From Scilla litardierei (lineage: Eukaryota; Streptophyta; Magnoliopsida; Asparagales; Asparagaceae), in assembly GCA_030789695.1 (NCBI GenBank), contig CM061142.1, positions 280,853,043 through 280,917,042 of the forward strand: a stretch of DNA of 64,000 nucleotides, in the 5' to 3' direction. A model generated the notes under the pieces. That model was not told the origin of the DNA and did not search any database. It saw only the letters and a list, made by a program, of their open reading frames with translations. A program made the translations under genes and the position numbers. This document shows, in pieces, positions 21,909 to 33,633 of this stretch; within the stretch, counting starts at the first letter, position 1; every line of letters starts with the position of its first letter.

Positions 21909-23217
21909 GTGCTAACAAGTTTCGTTACGCCCTAAAATCCGGCCTAGTTGATAAAGGCCCAATAACCCATCAATAATCCTCATCAATGAGGATTAGTTTG
22001 CCAAAGTTAAGAAGAGCCCGCGAGGCTCAGAGCAATGCGCCCTTGTAGACCGCCAAGCTCGTCATCCGAGCCAAAGAGAAGAGCCCTCCGGCTGATCGCA
22101 CACAGTCTACGCTTACTCGCCCCAGAGTAGCTCGCCCCAGAGGCGGCTCGCCTACCTCTTCACCCTGAAGCAGTCTGCCCAAGAAGGAAGGCCACCCACC
22201 ACAAATATGACTACCAGTCTCACTACAGACAAAGTCTGACAACAGCATACCTGGCCGCTTTGTCGCCTGACAGCCTGCCAAAAGCGCGCCTGACATTTAC
22301 GACTCTGACAGCCTGATGCACCTAACACCATCTGACACCATCAATGCAAAAAATATCTCTGACACTGCTCGCCGCCTTGACGCTTCACCAGTCGAGTACC
22401 AGCTGGGTTGATTTGACAGCTGACAGGATATCAAGCAACCGCCTCTTAACCCTATAAGTACCCCATCTCCTCAACCGAGAAAGGGGTTCGTGGATTGGTC
22501 AGTTAAATCTCCAACACATTCATTTCCATACTAAAGGCAGAATATCCTCCACATATTCGTGCCTTCCACACTAGTCCGACACACCAGCGTCAATCTACCT
22601 TTAAGATCGCCATGCATGCCCGATGTTCTCCACATAAGTTACATACTGACTTAGGCTATGGGCGGACAGCCTGCCCAGCCTTTCTGACAAATTGCTCACC
22701 TTCCAGGAAGTGTCACGCCCCGCTTCCCAAAACTACAGAGGCGAAACGTGACTAAGGCCCGCTTGGGCCGGAACTGTAAGGCTCGGACCCAATAAGCGTC
22801 TGTAGGGGTACCATTTCAAAAGTTTCAGGTTCTTGCATTTATAAAATTTCGGTACAACAAAAGTATTGAAAGAATGATGCATTCATTTTATAAAAGAGAT
22901 TATATCCAGCATGTGACAAGTTTAAAAAAAGAAGCCTAAGCATGGCAAAAAAAACTGCAGAAAAGGAAACTAATGTGCTACGCACCCAACCTAAAAACAG
23001 AAAGCAAAGAGTGCTACGCACACAAACTAAAAGTAGTAAACTCTGTAAGACAGCGACGGAAAAGACCTCTATGTCTGGTCCACTTCAGGAAGGTGCTCCT
23101 GGTCGACATCCTCTGGCTCCACGTATTCCGGTATGTCCGACTCGTCCATGTACTCTGGCTCAACACCTGACGTACAACACCCAAGAGAAAAGGAACTATA
23201 CGTCAGGTAAAGTCTAC

Positions 23218-23435
23218 AAGAAGGGTTAGACTCTACTCCAAGTGTAGGATTAAAAGCAACATTTTTACTGAAGGGTTAGACTCTACTGCAAGTGTAGGAT
23301 TAAAAGCAACATTTTTACTGGTTGATTAACATGCAGGGGTTATGACAAGGCAGAAAGTAAAACGGTGCAACAACATTTTTACTGGTTGATTAACATGCAG
23401 GGGTTATGACATGGCAGAAAGTAAAACGGTACTGG
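23218..23435 (+). repeat. short tandem duplications in the solo LTR
   Basis: Segments with GGGTTAGACTCTACT and ACATTTTTACTGG occur two and three times, interleaved. They probably arose by slippage or unequal exchange. Confidence 0.8.
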
Positions 23436-23630
23436 AAAGTAAATGAGACAGACAGTAGCTGTAGCGTGTGCTACCGGCTACGGGACTAAGCTAGACGGGA
23501 CAGGACAAGACAAGACAAGACACGTGTGACTCGAAGGGTTCACACCTTACGGTTTGAGGGCGGCCAGACCCTCTCCCCGTACGGCCGCTCAACCCTACCC
23601 CAACCCAAGTGCTCAAGACAAGACGATACA

Positions 23631-23797
23631 GGGATCACTCTCACTGGGAGAGCATCCAAAATGCCTGTAGGCTTTTTGTGTAACAGGATCACTCTCGCGT
23701 GGAAAGCATCCGAAACGCCCGGAGGCTTTTTGTATAACAGGGATCACTCTCGTGTGGAGAGCATCCAAAACACCCGGAGGCTTTTTGTAACAGGACA
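23631..23797 (+). repeat. three tandem copies of about 55 bp in the solo LTR
   Basis: Each copy holds GGATCACTCTC, GAGCATCC and GGAGGCTTTTTGT. Copies differ by a few bases. Confidence 0.85.
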
Positions 23798-26353
23798 CGA
23801 CATGACCCGTGTAGGGATGGTTCTCCTAGGGGGTCCACACGCACGCACACACAAGAAAACCCTAAGGTGTCAGTTGTTGTTGTTGTTGTGCTTAGACTTC
23901 GTCGTCAAGTCTAAGCTGTCAAGGGAGGTTCCAGATGCTATTATTTCACGTCCGGTTCTCTTTAAATGTACTCTATCATTCTAAGAAGGAGATGGCCTAA
24001 AGGTGGCCGTACGAGCACAAGTGTAATCACTTGCCTGCGGTGGCGAGTGTGTTGTCTGTCTGGAGCGTCCCGTCGAAGTGGTGCGTCAGCGAGGGCCCGT
24101 CTGAAAGGGGTCAACGGCAGTGTCAGGACACATTTTCATCATTCCTATTAGAGTTCATTTCTAGGTTCAACATGGCTATCCTAGCAGTCAAAGTCACGTT
24201 TTCGTTTCAGTTCAGTCTAATCGACGGTCTATCCTATGTGCACAGAATTTCAGTTCTTCATCGATGTCTAATATTTGCAATGTTTTAAAGGTGCGGAAAT
24301 GAAATTTAGTTATTGTTGATGATTTTTAGATTAGGTTTTCGTTTTGCTACGGTGGGGATTATTACTACGAGTTAGAGGACTAACCTTTAGACGTCGATCG
24401 AAAAGCGGATGTCGGGTCTGAACGGCGATGGATCGGTGTCGTCTGCAACGTCTCGGCCATGGGTGGCATAGCGAGACACTTCCAGATAGCGAGGTGGAGG
24501 CACGAACAGCAAGCACACATCGGGATTTCTCCCGTTTCGAGTAGCACAGTAAGGGTCGTCTCGGCTGCGGATACGGCGTCGGAACCACCTCGGTTGCGAG
24601 TAGCGCAATGGAGCAGCAATGGTAATGGTAGTGACGGGGTCATCTCGGTTGCGTGTAGCGCAACGAGATGGCACGGTAATGGTAACGGGTCACGATGTCT
24701 GGAGAGTGTTCGGCTTGGGGACCAAGCAAGGGGAGCGCAGCGACATTGGGAGCCGGCAGATCTGGGTTGTGCGCTGCGTGGTTGATGAGGACATAACGGG
24801 GGCAATGTGGCAGGATCTGCTGCGGTCTAGGGGTAATGGCCGTCAAGTGGGTGTGGCGAGGAGAAGGCGAGGCACTGTCGACAAAGGAAGAGGCCGGCAG
24901 CTTCGGGGTCAGGCAGCGGCAGTTTTGGGCCGAGAGGGCTGCGAGTAGTGGGTGTCACAGCCTGGAGATGGCTGGATCTGCTGCGCGGAGTCTGCCATGG
25001 GTTTTGTGAGAGGTCCGCGGTGGCTAAGGAGAAAAGAGAGCGCAAGCGTTGTGGAGACTGGACGACGGCCTACCGACAGAGAGGGGAAACTACCCGGGAG
25101 CCTGTGTAGCTGGGCGTGCAGCGGCGCGCGCGGATGGCCGGACGACAGGTGCTGTCGAGATGGGGCGAAGCAAGGCTGTCGAGAGGATTTTGAGAGGGAG
25201 AGGGCCCATCACAGGTTTTGTAAGGGGAGGGAAGGCCAGACTTTGGTTAAGGAAAGGAGAGGATGAGGTGCACGTTGGCTGGCGTTTCTGGGCTAGAGGA
25301 GATGGTCTGTGCGCATGCGTAGAGGAGAAAAGATAGGGTTACGGCTGAGTTTTGAGATGGCGTGGAGAAGAAAAGATAGAGGCGGCTGGGTAGTGTCCTA
25401 GGGTTTAGAGTTTCGTATAATATAAGGAAGTGAGAGAGCTAGGGTAGTGTTTTAAAAAGGATCAGGGAGAGTATAAGGCTGAGATGCAGTTGTAACCTAT
25501 GCTAGCGTATAAGAGATAGGAGAGAGAAAGTGGTTGAGATATTAGAGGTTGATAGTAAAGAGTTTATCATTTTAGAAACATTGGGTTTGACTCACTAATT
25601 CCCCTTAGAAAGCAAAAAGATTTTTAACATGATTCGTTGTTAAAATTTGGTCTACAATGAGTACTGTGTATAATAGTTGGGTTTCAAAAGAGCACAGACC
25701 TTTTTAATATCAAAATTTATAAAAAAATATTTTATTAATTATAATAAGATAAGCAGATAAGTCCATGGGCGTCCGAAAATTACAAAGAAGGTACCTGGGT
25801 GATCGCGCCTCCGAGAGGGTCGGAGTACGAGGTTCGGTCACGTGCTAGGTTCACAGAAAAGATAAAAATAAATAAATAAATCCAACGTCGAAGTCTAAAG
25901 TTACGACGTCTCTCCAATCAAAGTTGATTTGTGGGAGAACGACCTGTGAAATGACGTCCACTAAAAATCCCACAAATAACTACTCTTACATACGGTCACA
26001 ATGACATATCACATCGTATAGTCCGGATCCAAGAAGAGGCCAAAAAAAATACGAACACGAAAAGATTCGTACGCGCAGAAAATACGAACGGTCGGAAAGC
26101 GGCCATTACAGGAAGTTTGCCCCAGCTGCCAACGAACGTGCGACCTGCGGTGACCTTCGTCAACTGGCGAGCAACCTTCACCAACTAGAGGGCGACCTAC
26201 TTCGACTGACGGGCGACCCTGAGATCCTCATCTCCCAATCGTCCTCAGATTGTGATTAGCCACGTCTCCCCTCCCCCAAACTTGTAACCATCGTGCTCTT
26301 GGTTCCCTACATCAATACAAATTCATTGTTAGCGGATTCTACCCTGTAACAAT

Positions 26354-26371
26354 TGGCGTCGTCTGTGGGAT
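26354..26371 (+). other. primer binding site of the Tat-like derivative
   Basis: TTGGCGTCGTCTGTGGGA follows the LTR end by about two bases. The string resembles the primer sites of plant Tat-like elements (TTGGCGCCGTCTGTGGGA). I cannot assign the tRNA with confidence. Confidence 0.7.
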
Positions 26372-27013
26372 CTTAGGGTCAAATCCATGACAAATCCCAT
26401 ACACTTCAACACTTTCCCAACCATGGCAAAGATCCCATGGGAGACGAGCCACGCCCTCTCAGAGGGACTCCCCCGATGGATGTACCCCTTGAGGGGACGG
26501 CAAAGGCTATTCATGCCTCGGCCCGTGCTATCCACCAAGGCTTTAAAGCCTTTATAATGCTTATGAACGATTGGGGTACGAGTGGGGCCAGGACGTCCAT
26601 CATCCCCATTATCCCCAGAACGTGAGGCGCAACTTTCCCCCCAGATCGAAGAAGAAGTAGTCCCCAGCGGAGGGGGCTCAACGAAGAGATAACGGCTCCC
26701 CAAAAACGTCTCGATGCAGACGTCGAGGCCGATCAACATAGGCGGCTCAATGAAGAAGCTGCTGGTCAACAAGTACTTCCATAAAGCTCCAACCCCAAAA
26801 TCGAAGCTCCTCTGAGTAGGCCGACTACGTGCCCTAGGGCTCTAGTTCTCGTGGGACGACCTGGGACGCGAAAATACAGGACTTCCTTCTCTCTTACCTA
26901 TCGTTAAGTTTCGACTCACGTCCTCTTCAGACTTTTCTTGTGAGAAAAAGCCCCAGATAAGGGTCGGCCTAATCACAAAGAGCGAGCTGCTTTACTGCAA
27001 GTAATGACCCGAG
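26372..27013 (+). other. leader and gag-like vestige of the Tat-like derivative
   Basis: Short frames with an MTNPIHFNTFPTMA start and a later LNEEITAPQKRLDADVE stretch recall the N-terminal coiled part of Tat gag proteins, but stops and shifts break them. No capsid or zinc-knuckle part is visible. Confidence 0.4.
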
Positions 27014-30000
27014 GTGAGTTTCAGAGTCGCGCGCCTGAAGGGTCTCCAAGGGCTTGGGACATGCTATGCACCTCGACCCTTCCCTACCAAAGATCCAGGG
27101 CAGGCCCCGTGTTGCGCCCCTAAGAGGCTCCAGAGGCATAGGACCCCCAGGGGTGCAGGAAGGGCTCCGGCCCGACACTCGCCCTCAGGAAGCCCTCCGA
27201 GGCAGGTCGTGGCCTAACTACCAGTAGCAGGTCGGTCCACGCTAACCATACCGGAGAAGAGAGTGAGCTACCTCGTAGCAAAGATCCGAGGCAGGCTTTT
27301 GAGCTGTGCCCCCAAAAGGTCGCCAAGGGCTTGGGGCAAAATACGTAACTCGACCCTTTCCTATTAGAGACCCAGGGCGGGCTCCAAAACTGCGCCCCCG
27401 AAAGGGTGTCCTCAGTTGAAGATTGTCCTCGGCAAAGGTCATCCACCCCCGGCAAGTCGTCTATGGGTCCGGGGCAGGTTTTCAGACTGTGCCCCCCCAA
27501 ACAGGTTTTATTCAATCTCTGACACGTGTTGTTACATTTTGACTTACACACTCTTCGAGTTTTATCTTGTGCGCGAGAAATCACAGGTCGAGATCAGGTC
27601 GACTATGCGCCTCAGGTTTTATTCTATCTCCGATATGTGTCGTTACGTTTCGACTTACACACTCTTCGAGTTTTCTCTTGTGTGTGAGAAATCACAGGTC
27701 GAGATCGGGTCGACTACGCCCCCCAAATTTTATTCTATCTCCAACCTGTGTCGTTACGTTTCGACTTACAAACTCTTCGAGTTTTTTCTTGTGTGAAAAA
27801 AATCACTGGTCGAGATCGGGTCGACTATGCATCCCAGCTTTTATTCTATCTCTGACCTGTGTTGTTATGTTTCGACTTACACACACTTCGAGTTTTCGCT
27901 TATGTGCGAGAAATCACATATTGAGATCAGGTTGACTACGTGCCCCATGTTTTATTCTATCTCCGACCTATGTCGATATGTCCTGACTTGCACACTCTTT
28001 GAGTTTTCTCTTGTGTGCGAGAAACAATAGGTCGAGATCACCTGATCCTTGGAGGCGAGCGACTTGTCATAAACCACACCTCCAGGGCAAGTTTCCAAGT
28101 CGCGCGTCCAAAGGGTCTCCAAGGGCTTGGGACGGGCTACGGACATCGACCCTTCCCTACCAAAGATCTAGGGCAGGCCCCGTGATATGCCCCCGAAAGG
28201 CTCTAGGGGCATAGGACCCCCTAAGGGTGCAGGAAGGGCTCCGGCCTGACACTCGCCCTCAGGAAGCCCTCCGGGGTAGGTCACAGACTGACTGCCCGTA
28301 GTAAGCTGGGCCTCGCTACCCAAACTGGAGAAGAGAGAGAGCTACCTCGCAGCAAAGATTCGGGGCAGGCTCCCGAGCTGTGTCCCCAAAAGGTCGCCAA
28401 GGGCTTGGGGCAGGCTGCGTAACTCGACCCTTCCCTGTCAGAGACCTAGGGCGGGTTCCAGAACTGTGCCCCTAAAAGGGCATCCTCATGTGAAGATTGT
28501 CCTTGACAAAGGTCATCCTCCCCCAACAGGTCACCCGTGGGTCTGAGGTGGGTTTCTGGACTGCATCCCCAGCCAAACAGGTTTTATTCTATCTCCGACA
28601 TGTGTCGTTACATTTCAACTTACACACTCTTCAAGTTTTCTCTTGTGTGCGAGAAATCACAGGTCGAGATCGGGTCGACTATGTGCCCCAGGTTTTATTC
28701 TATATTCGACCTGTGTCGTTACGTTTCATCTTACACACTCTTCGAGTTTTCTCTTGTGTTCAAGAAATCACAGGTCGAGATCGGGTCGACTACGCACCCC
28801 AGGTTTTATTCTATCTACGACCTGTGTCGTTACGTTTCAACTTACACACTCTTTGATTTTTCTCTTCTGTGCGAGAAATCATAGGTCGAGATCGGGTCGA
28901 CTACACACCCCAGGTTTTATTCTATCTCAGACCTATATCGATATGTCCTGACTTCCACACTTTTCGAGTTTTCTCTTGTGTGCGAGAAACAGTTGGTTGA
29001 GATCGCCTGATTCTTGGAGGCGAGCTGCCTCGCCATAAACCACACCTCCGGGGCAAGTTTTCGAGTCGCGCCCCTAAAGGGTCTCCAAGGGCTTGGGACA
29101 GGCTACGCACCTCGACCCTTCCCTACCAAAAATCTGGGGCAGGCCTCGTGCCCCGAAAGGCGCCAGGGGCATAGGACCCCCCAGGGGTGCAGGAAGGGAT
29201 CCGACCCGACACTCGCCCTTAGAAAGCCCTCCGGGGTAGGTCACGGCCTGACTACCTGTAGCAGGTCGGGCCTCACTACTCTAACCGGAGAAGAGAGAGA
29301 GCTACCTCGTAGCAAAGATCCAGGGCAGGCTTTCGAGCTGTGCCCCCGAAAGGTCGCCAAGGGCTTGGGGTAGGCTGTGTAACTCGACCCTTCCTTGTCA
29401 GAGACCCAGGGCGGGCTCTGACACTGCGCCCCCGAAAGGGCGTCCTCAGGTGAAGATTGTCCTCGGCAAAGGTCATCATCCCTCGGTAGTTCGCCTGTTG
29501 GTCCGAGGCAGGTATCCGGACTGTGCGCCCACCCAAACTGGTTTTATTCTATCTCCGACATGTGTCGTTATGTTTCGACTTACACACTCTTCGAGTTTTC
29601 TCTTGTGTGCGAGAAATCACAGGCCGAGATCGGGTCGACTATGCGTCCTAGGTTTTATTCTATCTCCGTCCTGTGTCGTTACATTTTGACTTACACACTC
29701 TTCGAGTTTTCACTTTTGTGCGAGAAATCACAGGTCGAGATCAGGTCGACTACGTGCCCCAGGTTTTATTCTATCTCCGACCATTGTTGTTACATTTTGA
29801 CTTACACACTCTTCGAGTTGTCTCTTGTGTTCGAGAAATCACAGGTCGAGATCGGGTCGACTATGAGCCCCATGTATTATTCTATCTTCGACCTGTGTCG
29901 TTATGTTTTGACTTACACACACTTCGAGTTTTCTCTTTTGCACGAGAAATCACAGGTCGAGATCGGGTCGACTACGGGCCCCCGGTTTTATTCTATCTTC

Positions 30001-30620
30001 GACCTATGTCGATATGTCCTGACTTGCACACTCTTCGAGTTTTCTCTTGTGTGAGAGAAACAATAGTTCGAGATCACCCGATCCTTGGAGGCGAGCTGAC
30101 TCGCCATAAACCACACCTCCGGGGAAAGTTTTCGAGTAGCGCACCCGAAGGGTCTCCAAGGGCTTGGGATGGGCTACGTTCCTCGACCCTTCCATACCAA
30201 AGATCTGGGGCAGGCCCTGTGCTGCGCCCCCGAAAGACGCCAGGGGCATAGGATCCCCCAGGGGTGCAGGAAGGGCTCAGGCCCGACACTTGCCCTCAGG
30301 AAGCCCTCCGAGGAAGTCACAGCCTGACTACCCATAGCAGGTCAAGCCTTGCTACCCAAATCGGAGAAGAGAGCGAGCAACCTCGCAGCAAAGATTTGTG
30401 ATAGGCTTCTGAGTTGCATCCTCCAAAGGTCGCCAAGGGCTTGGGACAGGCTGCGTAACTCGACTCTTCCCTGTCAGAGACCCTGGGCAGGCTCTAGAAC
30501 TGCACCCCAAAAAGGGCGTCCTCAGGTCAAGGTTATCCTCGGCAAAGGTCATCCTCCCCCCACAAGTCGCCCATGGGTCCGGGGCAGGTTTCCAGACTGT
30601 GCCCCCACCCAAACAGGTTT
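27014..30620 (+). repeat. higher-order tandem repeat of about 1.0-1.08 kb with 111-bp subrepeats
   Basis: Three large units each hold a spacer of about 540 bases and a run of 111-bp monomers (start string TTTTATTCTATCT). There are five monomers from 27499, four from 28582 and five from 29542. Monomer spacing is 111 in almost every case (first interval 118). A fourth spacer (30080-30617) breaks off where the next array should begin. Because 111 is a multiple of three, all three forward frames stay open over several monomers, giving long but meaningless ORFs. The region occupies the place where Tat-lineage elements often carry variable tandem repeats. Confidence 0.92.
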
Positions 30621-30810
30621 GGGCTACTTCACCACGCTCAAACATTGGGGCAAGCTTACAAGCTGCGCCCCCGATAGGTCGCCCAGGCTTACAAAGCTCG
30701 CTACTAAACAAAAGGTACGAAGAGATTCTTTAAAATTTTGCTAACGTGTCTACTCAACATTCAGTGTCTCCTCTAGCCGAAGATCGTCCACACCAAATGT
30801 TAGGGGCAAT
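30621..30810 (+). other. 3' end of the derivative with PPT
   Basis: Non-coding. ATGTTAGGGGCAAT at 30797-30810 lies directly before the 3' LTR and is the probable polypurine tract. Confidence 0.55.
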
Positions 30811-31856
30811 TGTTACGCCCTAAAAGCTAGCCTAGTTGATAAAGGCCCAATTAACCCATCAATAATCCTCATCAATGAGGATCAGTTTTCCAAAGCTAAG
30901 AAGAGCCTACTGAGGCTCGGAGTAGTTTGCCCTTGCAGACTGCCAAGCTCATCATAAGAGCCAAAGAGGAGCCATCCGGCTGATCTCACACGGTCTACGT
31001 TAGCTCACCCGAGAGTAGCTGGCCCCAGAGCATCTCGCCCCAAAGGTGGCTCGCCTACCTCTTCGCCCCGAAGCAGTCCGCCCAGGAAAGGAGGCAACCC
31101 ACCACAAATATCACTGCCAGTCTGACTACAGACAAAGTCTTACAAAAGAATACCTCGCCGCTTCACCGCCTGACAGCCTGCCGAAAGCACGCCTGACATT
31201 TACGGCTCTGACAGCCTGTTGCACCTGACACCATCTGACACCATCAATGTGGAAAATATCTCTGACACCGCTTGCCACCTTGTCGCTTCACCACTCGAGT
31301 GCCAAGTGGGTTGATTTGACAGCTGACAGGATAGCAAGCAATCTCCTCTCAGCCCTATAAATACCCCCTCTCCTCCAACGAGAAAGGGGTTCATAGATTG
31401 GTCAGTTAAATCTCCAACACATTTATTTCCATACTAAAGGCCGAATATCCTCCACATATTCGCTCCTTCCACTCTAGTCCACCATGCTTGCACCGATCTG
31501 CCTTTAAGATCGCCCTGCATGCCCGACGTTCTCCACATAAGTCACATACTGACTTAGGCATTGGAGGGGCTATGGGCGGACAGCCCGCCTAGCCTTTCTT
31601 ACGAGTTCTGACCTTGCAGGAAGTTCTGCCCAGCTGCCAACGGACATGCGACCTGCAGCGACCATCGTCAACTGGCGAGCAACCTTCACCAACTAGAGGG
31701 CGACCTACTCCGACTGTCGGGCGACCCTGAGATCCTCATCTCCCAATCGTCCTCAGATCATGATTAGCATCGTCTCCTATCTAAACTTGTAACCATTGTG
31801 CCCTTGGTTTCCTACATCAATACAAATTTCATTGTGTGTAGATCTGACCTGCAACA
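30811..31856 (+). repeat. 3' LTR of the Tat-like derivative
   Basis: TGTTACGCCC to GCAACA, 1046 bases, with promoter CCCTATAAATACCCCC near 31353-31368. The following five bases AGTTT repeat the left target site. A related but diverged LTR is that of the host Tat element at 49106. Confidence 0.9.
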
Positions 31857-31861
31857 AGTTT

Positions 31862-32120
31862 AATCAAGTACAACCAAAGGATGGCGAGATACTACAACTC
31901 CCGCATCAGGAAGCAAAGCTTTAGAGTCGACAACCTCATCCTCCGGGGTGCCACTTTCAACCCCGAGATCGGCCGATGAGGCAAACTCTCCACAAAGTGG
32001 GAAGGCCCCTACACCATAACAGACATCGTGGGACAGGTGACGTACATTTTGGCAAACATGGAGGGCGAGGAGCTGGCCCATCCATGGAATGCTGAGCACT
32101 TGCTCAAATTTTTTCAATAA
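31862..32120 (+). pseudogene. pol: Tat-like pol, integrase C-terminus
   Basis: The MARYYNSRIRKQSF stretch, the TKWEGPYTITDIVG stretch and the AHPWNAEHLLKFF end are typical of Tat integrase C-termini. One stop (TGA) lies near 31978. It continues the frame that ends at 13318; with both insertions and one copy of each target duplication removed, the reading frame is unbroken across the joint. The stop TAA is at 32118-32120. Confidence 0.88.
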
Positions 32121-32917
32121 ATGCACTTGTATATTCAATCAATAATTTTTCAATAAACCGCTATGTTTGTACACTCAGTGCATTGTCTGGATTTGCATTT
32201 TAGCCCTCCTGTATTCGGCGAAGGTTGGCCATCCGTCTCAGTGCACAAGCCTTCGCAACACACAACTCAAGGGCAGTGCACCGCCAACAGAGGCCAAGGG
32301 GTCGGCTCCTCCATATTGCCCCCCTCTTGGCAGCTCGCCCTCTCAGAGATCTTCGGGGCAGTGCGCCACCAACAGAGGCCGCGATGTCGACTCCTCCCTA
32401 TCTCCCCCCTCTCAGCAGCTAGCTTTCAAATCTGGAGTGGTCATGCAAGGTCAGCGATGGCCCAATACCCGATCGAATTGAGGTTGCAGGGTCGGCGACG
32501 GTCCAATACCCGCCCTCTCAAACAGCTCGCCACCAACAGAGGCTGCGGGGTCGGCTCTTCCCTATCGCCCCCATCTCGGCAGCTAACCTTCAAATCTGGA
32601 GTGGTCATGCAGGGTCGGCGACGGCTCAATACCTGCCTGAATTGAGGTTACGGTATCGACGACGGCCCAATACCCTCCCTCTCAAAGAACTCTGGGCCAG
32701 TACACCGCCAACAGAGGTCACAGGGTCAGATACTCCCTATCGCCCCCCTCTCGATAGCTAGCCTTCAAATCCAGAGTGGTCATGTAGGGTCGGCGATGTC
32801 CCAATACCCGCCCGAATTGAGATTGCGGGGTCGGCGACGGACCAATACCTGCCTTCTCAAAGAACTCTGGGGCAGTGCACTGCCAACAGAGGCCGCAAGG
32901 TGGGCTCCTCCCTATCG

Positions 32918-32949
<32 letters not shown>

Positions 32950-33633
32950 CTCGGTAGATATCCTTCAAATCCGGAGTGGTCAAGCAGGGTCGGCGATGGC
33001 CTAATACCTGCTCAAATTGAGGTTGCAGGGTCAACGACGGTCCAATACCCACCCTCTCAAAGAACTCAGGGGCAGTACGCTACCAACAGAGGCCGTGGGG
33101 TTGGCTCCTCCCAATCACCCCCTCTCGGTAGCTAGCCTTCAAATCTGGAGTGGTCATGCGGGATCGACGACGGCCCAATACACGTCCGAATTGAGGTTGC
33201 AAGGTCGGTGATGGCCCAATACCTACCCAAATTAAGGTTGTCGGGTCGGCGATGGCCCAATGCCCGCCCTCTCAAAGAACTCCGGGGCAGTGCACCGCCA
33301 ACAGAGGCCGCAGGGTCGGCTCCTCTCTATCGCCCCCCTCGACAGTTCGCCTTCAAAACCAGAGCAGACGTGCAACTCTACGACATTCTCCTTCTCCTCA
33401 GCCTTGTGCTCGTCAATAACAGAATGTTGGGGGCATACACATAAAAAAGCACAGTTCGCATAACGGGCAGATTGAATAAACATCAACAAAATGGAAAATT
33501 TTAAAATGTTATTTATATTGACTTTGTACATCTTAGGTTTAAGATCAAAAATAAGACTCCAGGCTCGGCCCCAGGGCCGGCCATACAATTTCGCCTTAGT
33601 CTACGGTGCCTCGACTCGATCGCTACTCCCTTG
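32121..33633 (+). repeat. 3' tandem-repeat region of the Tat element
   Basis: From about 32262 to 33375 units of roughly 175-215 bases recur, each with CCAACAGAGG (32283, 32356, 32530, 32708, 32880, 33080, 33297), GGGTCGGCTCCTCC and CTTCAAATCTGGAGTGGTCA strings. The first unit is short. Variable tandem repeats between pol and the 3' LTR are known in Tat/Ogre elements. A PPT-like ATGTTGGGGGCATA lies at about 33424. The AT-rich part at 33480-33600 lies downstream of the antisense ORF stop and could hold its polyadenylation region. Confidence 0.85.
32918..32948 (+). repeat. homopolymer of 31 C
   Basis: An uninterrupted C run replaces the usual CGCCCCCCTCTCGG of the neighbouring repeat units, so it looks like expansion of a C6 run by slippage. 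Its length may be an assembly estimate. Confidence 0.9.

Larger units (their letters stand above)
22711..26110 (+). mobile_element. 3.4 kb solo LTR, chromovirus (Del/Tekay-like) type
   Basis: It starts TGTCACGCCCCGCTTCC, ends GGCCATTACA and is flanked by perfect 5-bp duplications GGAAG (22706-22710 and 26111-26115). It contains no coding domain, primer site or second LTR, as expected for a solo LTR left by LTR-LTR recombination. The ends are imperfect inverted repeats (about 11 of 17 matching). The end of the LTR at 55112 (GCGGGGCATTACA) is similar. The GC-rich part at 24330-25340 has long open frames on both strands with no protein-like features. A non-autonomous DNA element is a weaker alternative. 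Confidence 0.7.
21923..26351 (+). repeat. 5' LTR of the Tat-like derivative, split by a solo LTR
   Basis: The LTR parts are 21923-22710 and 26111-26351, about 1024 bases without the insertion, against 1046 for the 3' LTR. The first base is C where T is expected. The promoter CCCTATAAGTACCCC lies at about 22450. Confidence 0.88.
21923..31856 (+). mobile_element. non-coding Tat-like derivative (large LTR derivative)
   Basis: LTRs at 21923-26351 (interrupted by a solo LTR) and 30811-31856 start (T/C)GTTACGCCC and end GYAACA, with target duplication AGTTT at 21918-21922 and 31857-31861. A primer site follows the first LTR. The interior has only a gag-like vestige and a higher-order tandem repeat. 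Removing this element and element iii leaves the Tat integrase frame continuous, which confirms both sets of borders. Confidence 0.9.

Noticed and set aside
24331..25336. Clusters of ORFs of about 70-140 residues on both strands
   Set aside because: They lie in a GC-rich part of a solo LTR, overlap in many frames and show no protein-like motif.
22711..26110. A terminal-inverted-repeat DNA transposon
   Set aside because: Ends are TG...CA with a 5-bp duplication and match the LTR end at 55112. No transposase. A solo LTR is the simpler reading.
27416..30251. Several plus-strand ORFs of 100-190 residues with repeated RYVSTYTLFEFSLVCEKS-like segments
   Set aside because: They are translations of the 111-bp tandem repeat. 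All three frames are open only because the period is a multiple of three. No start context or known domain.
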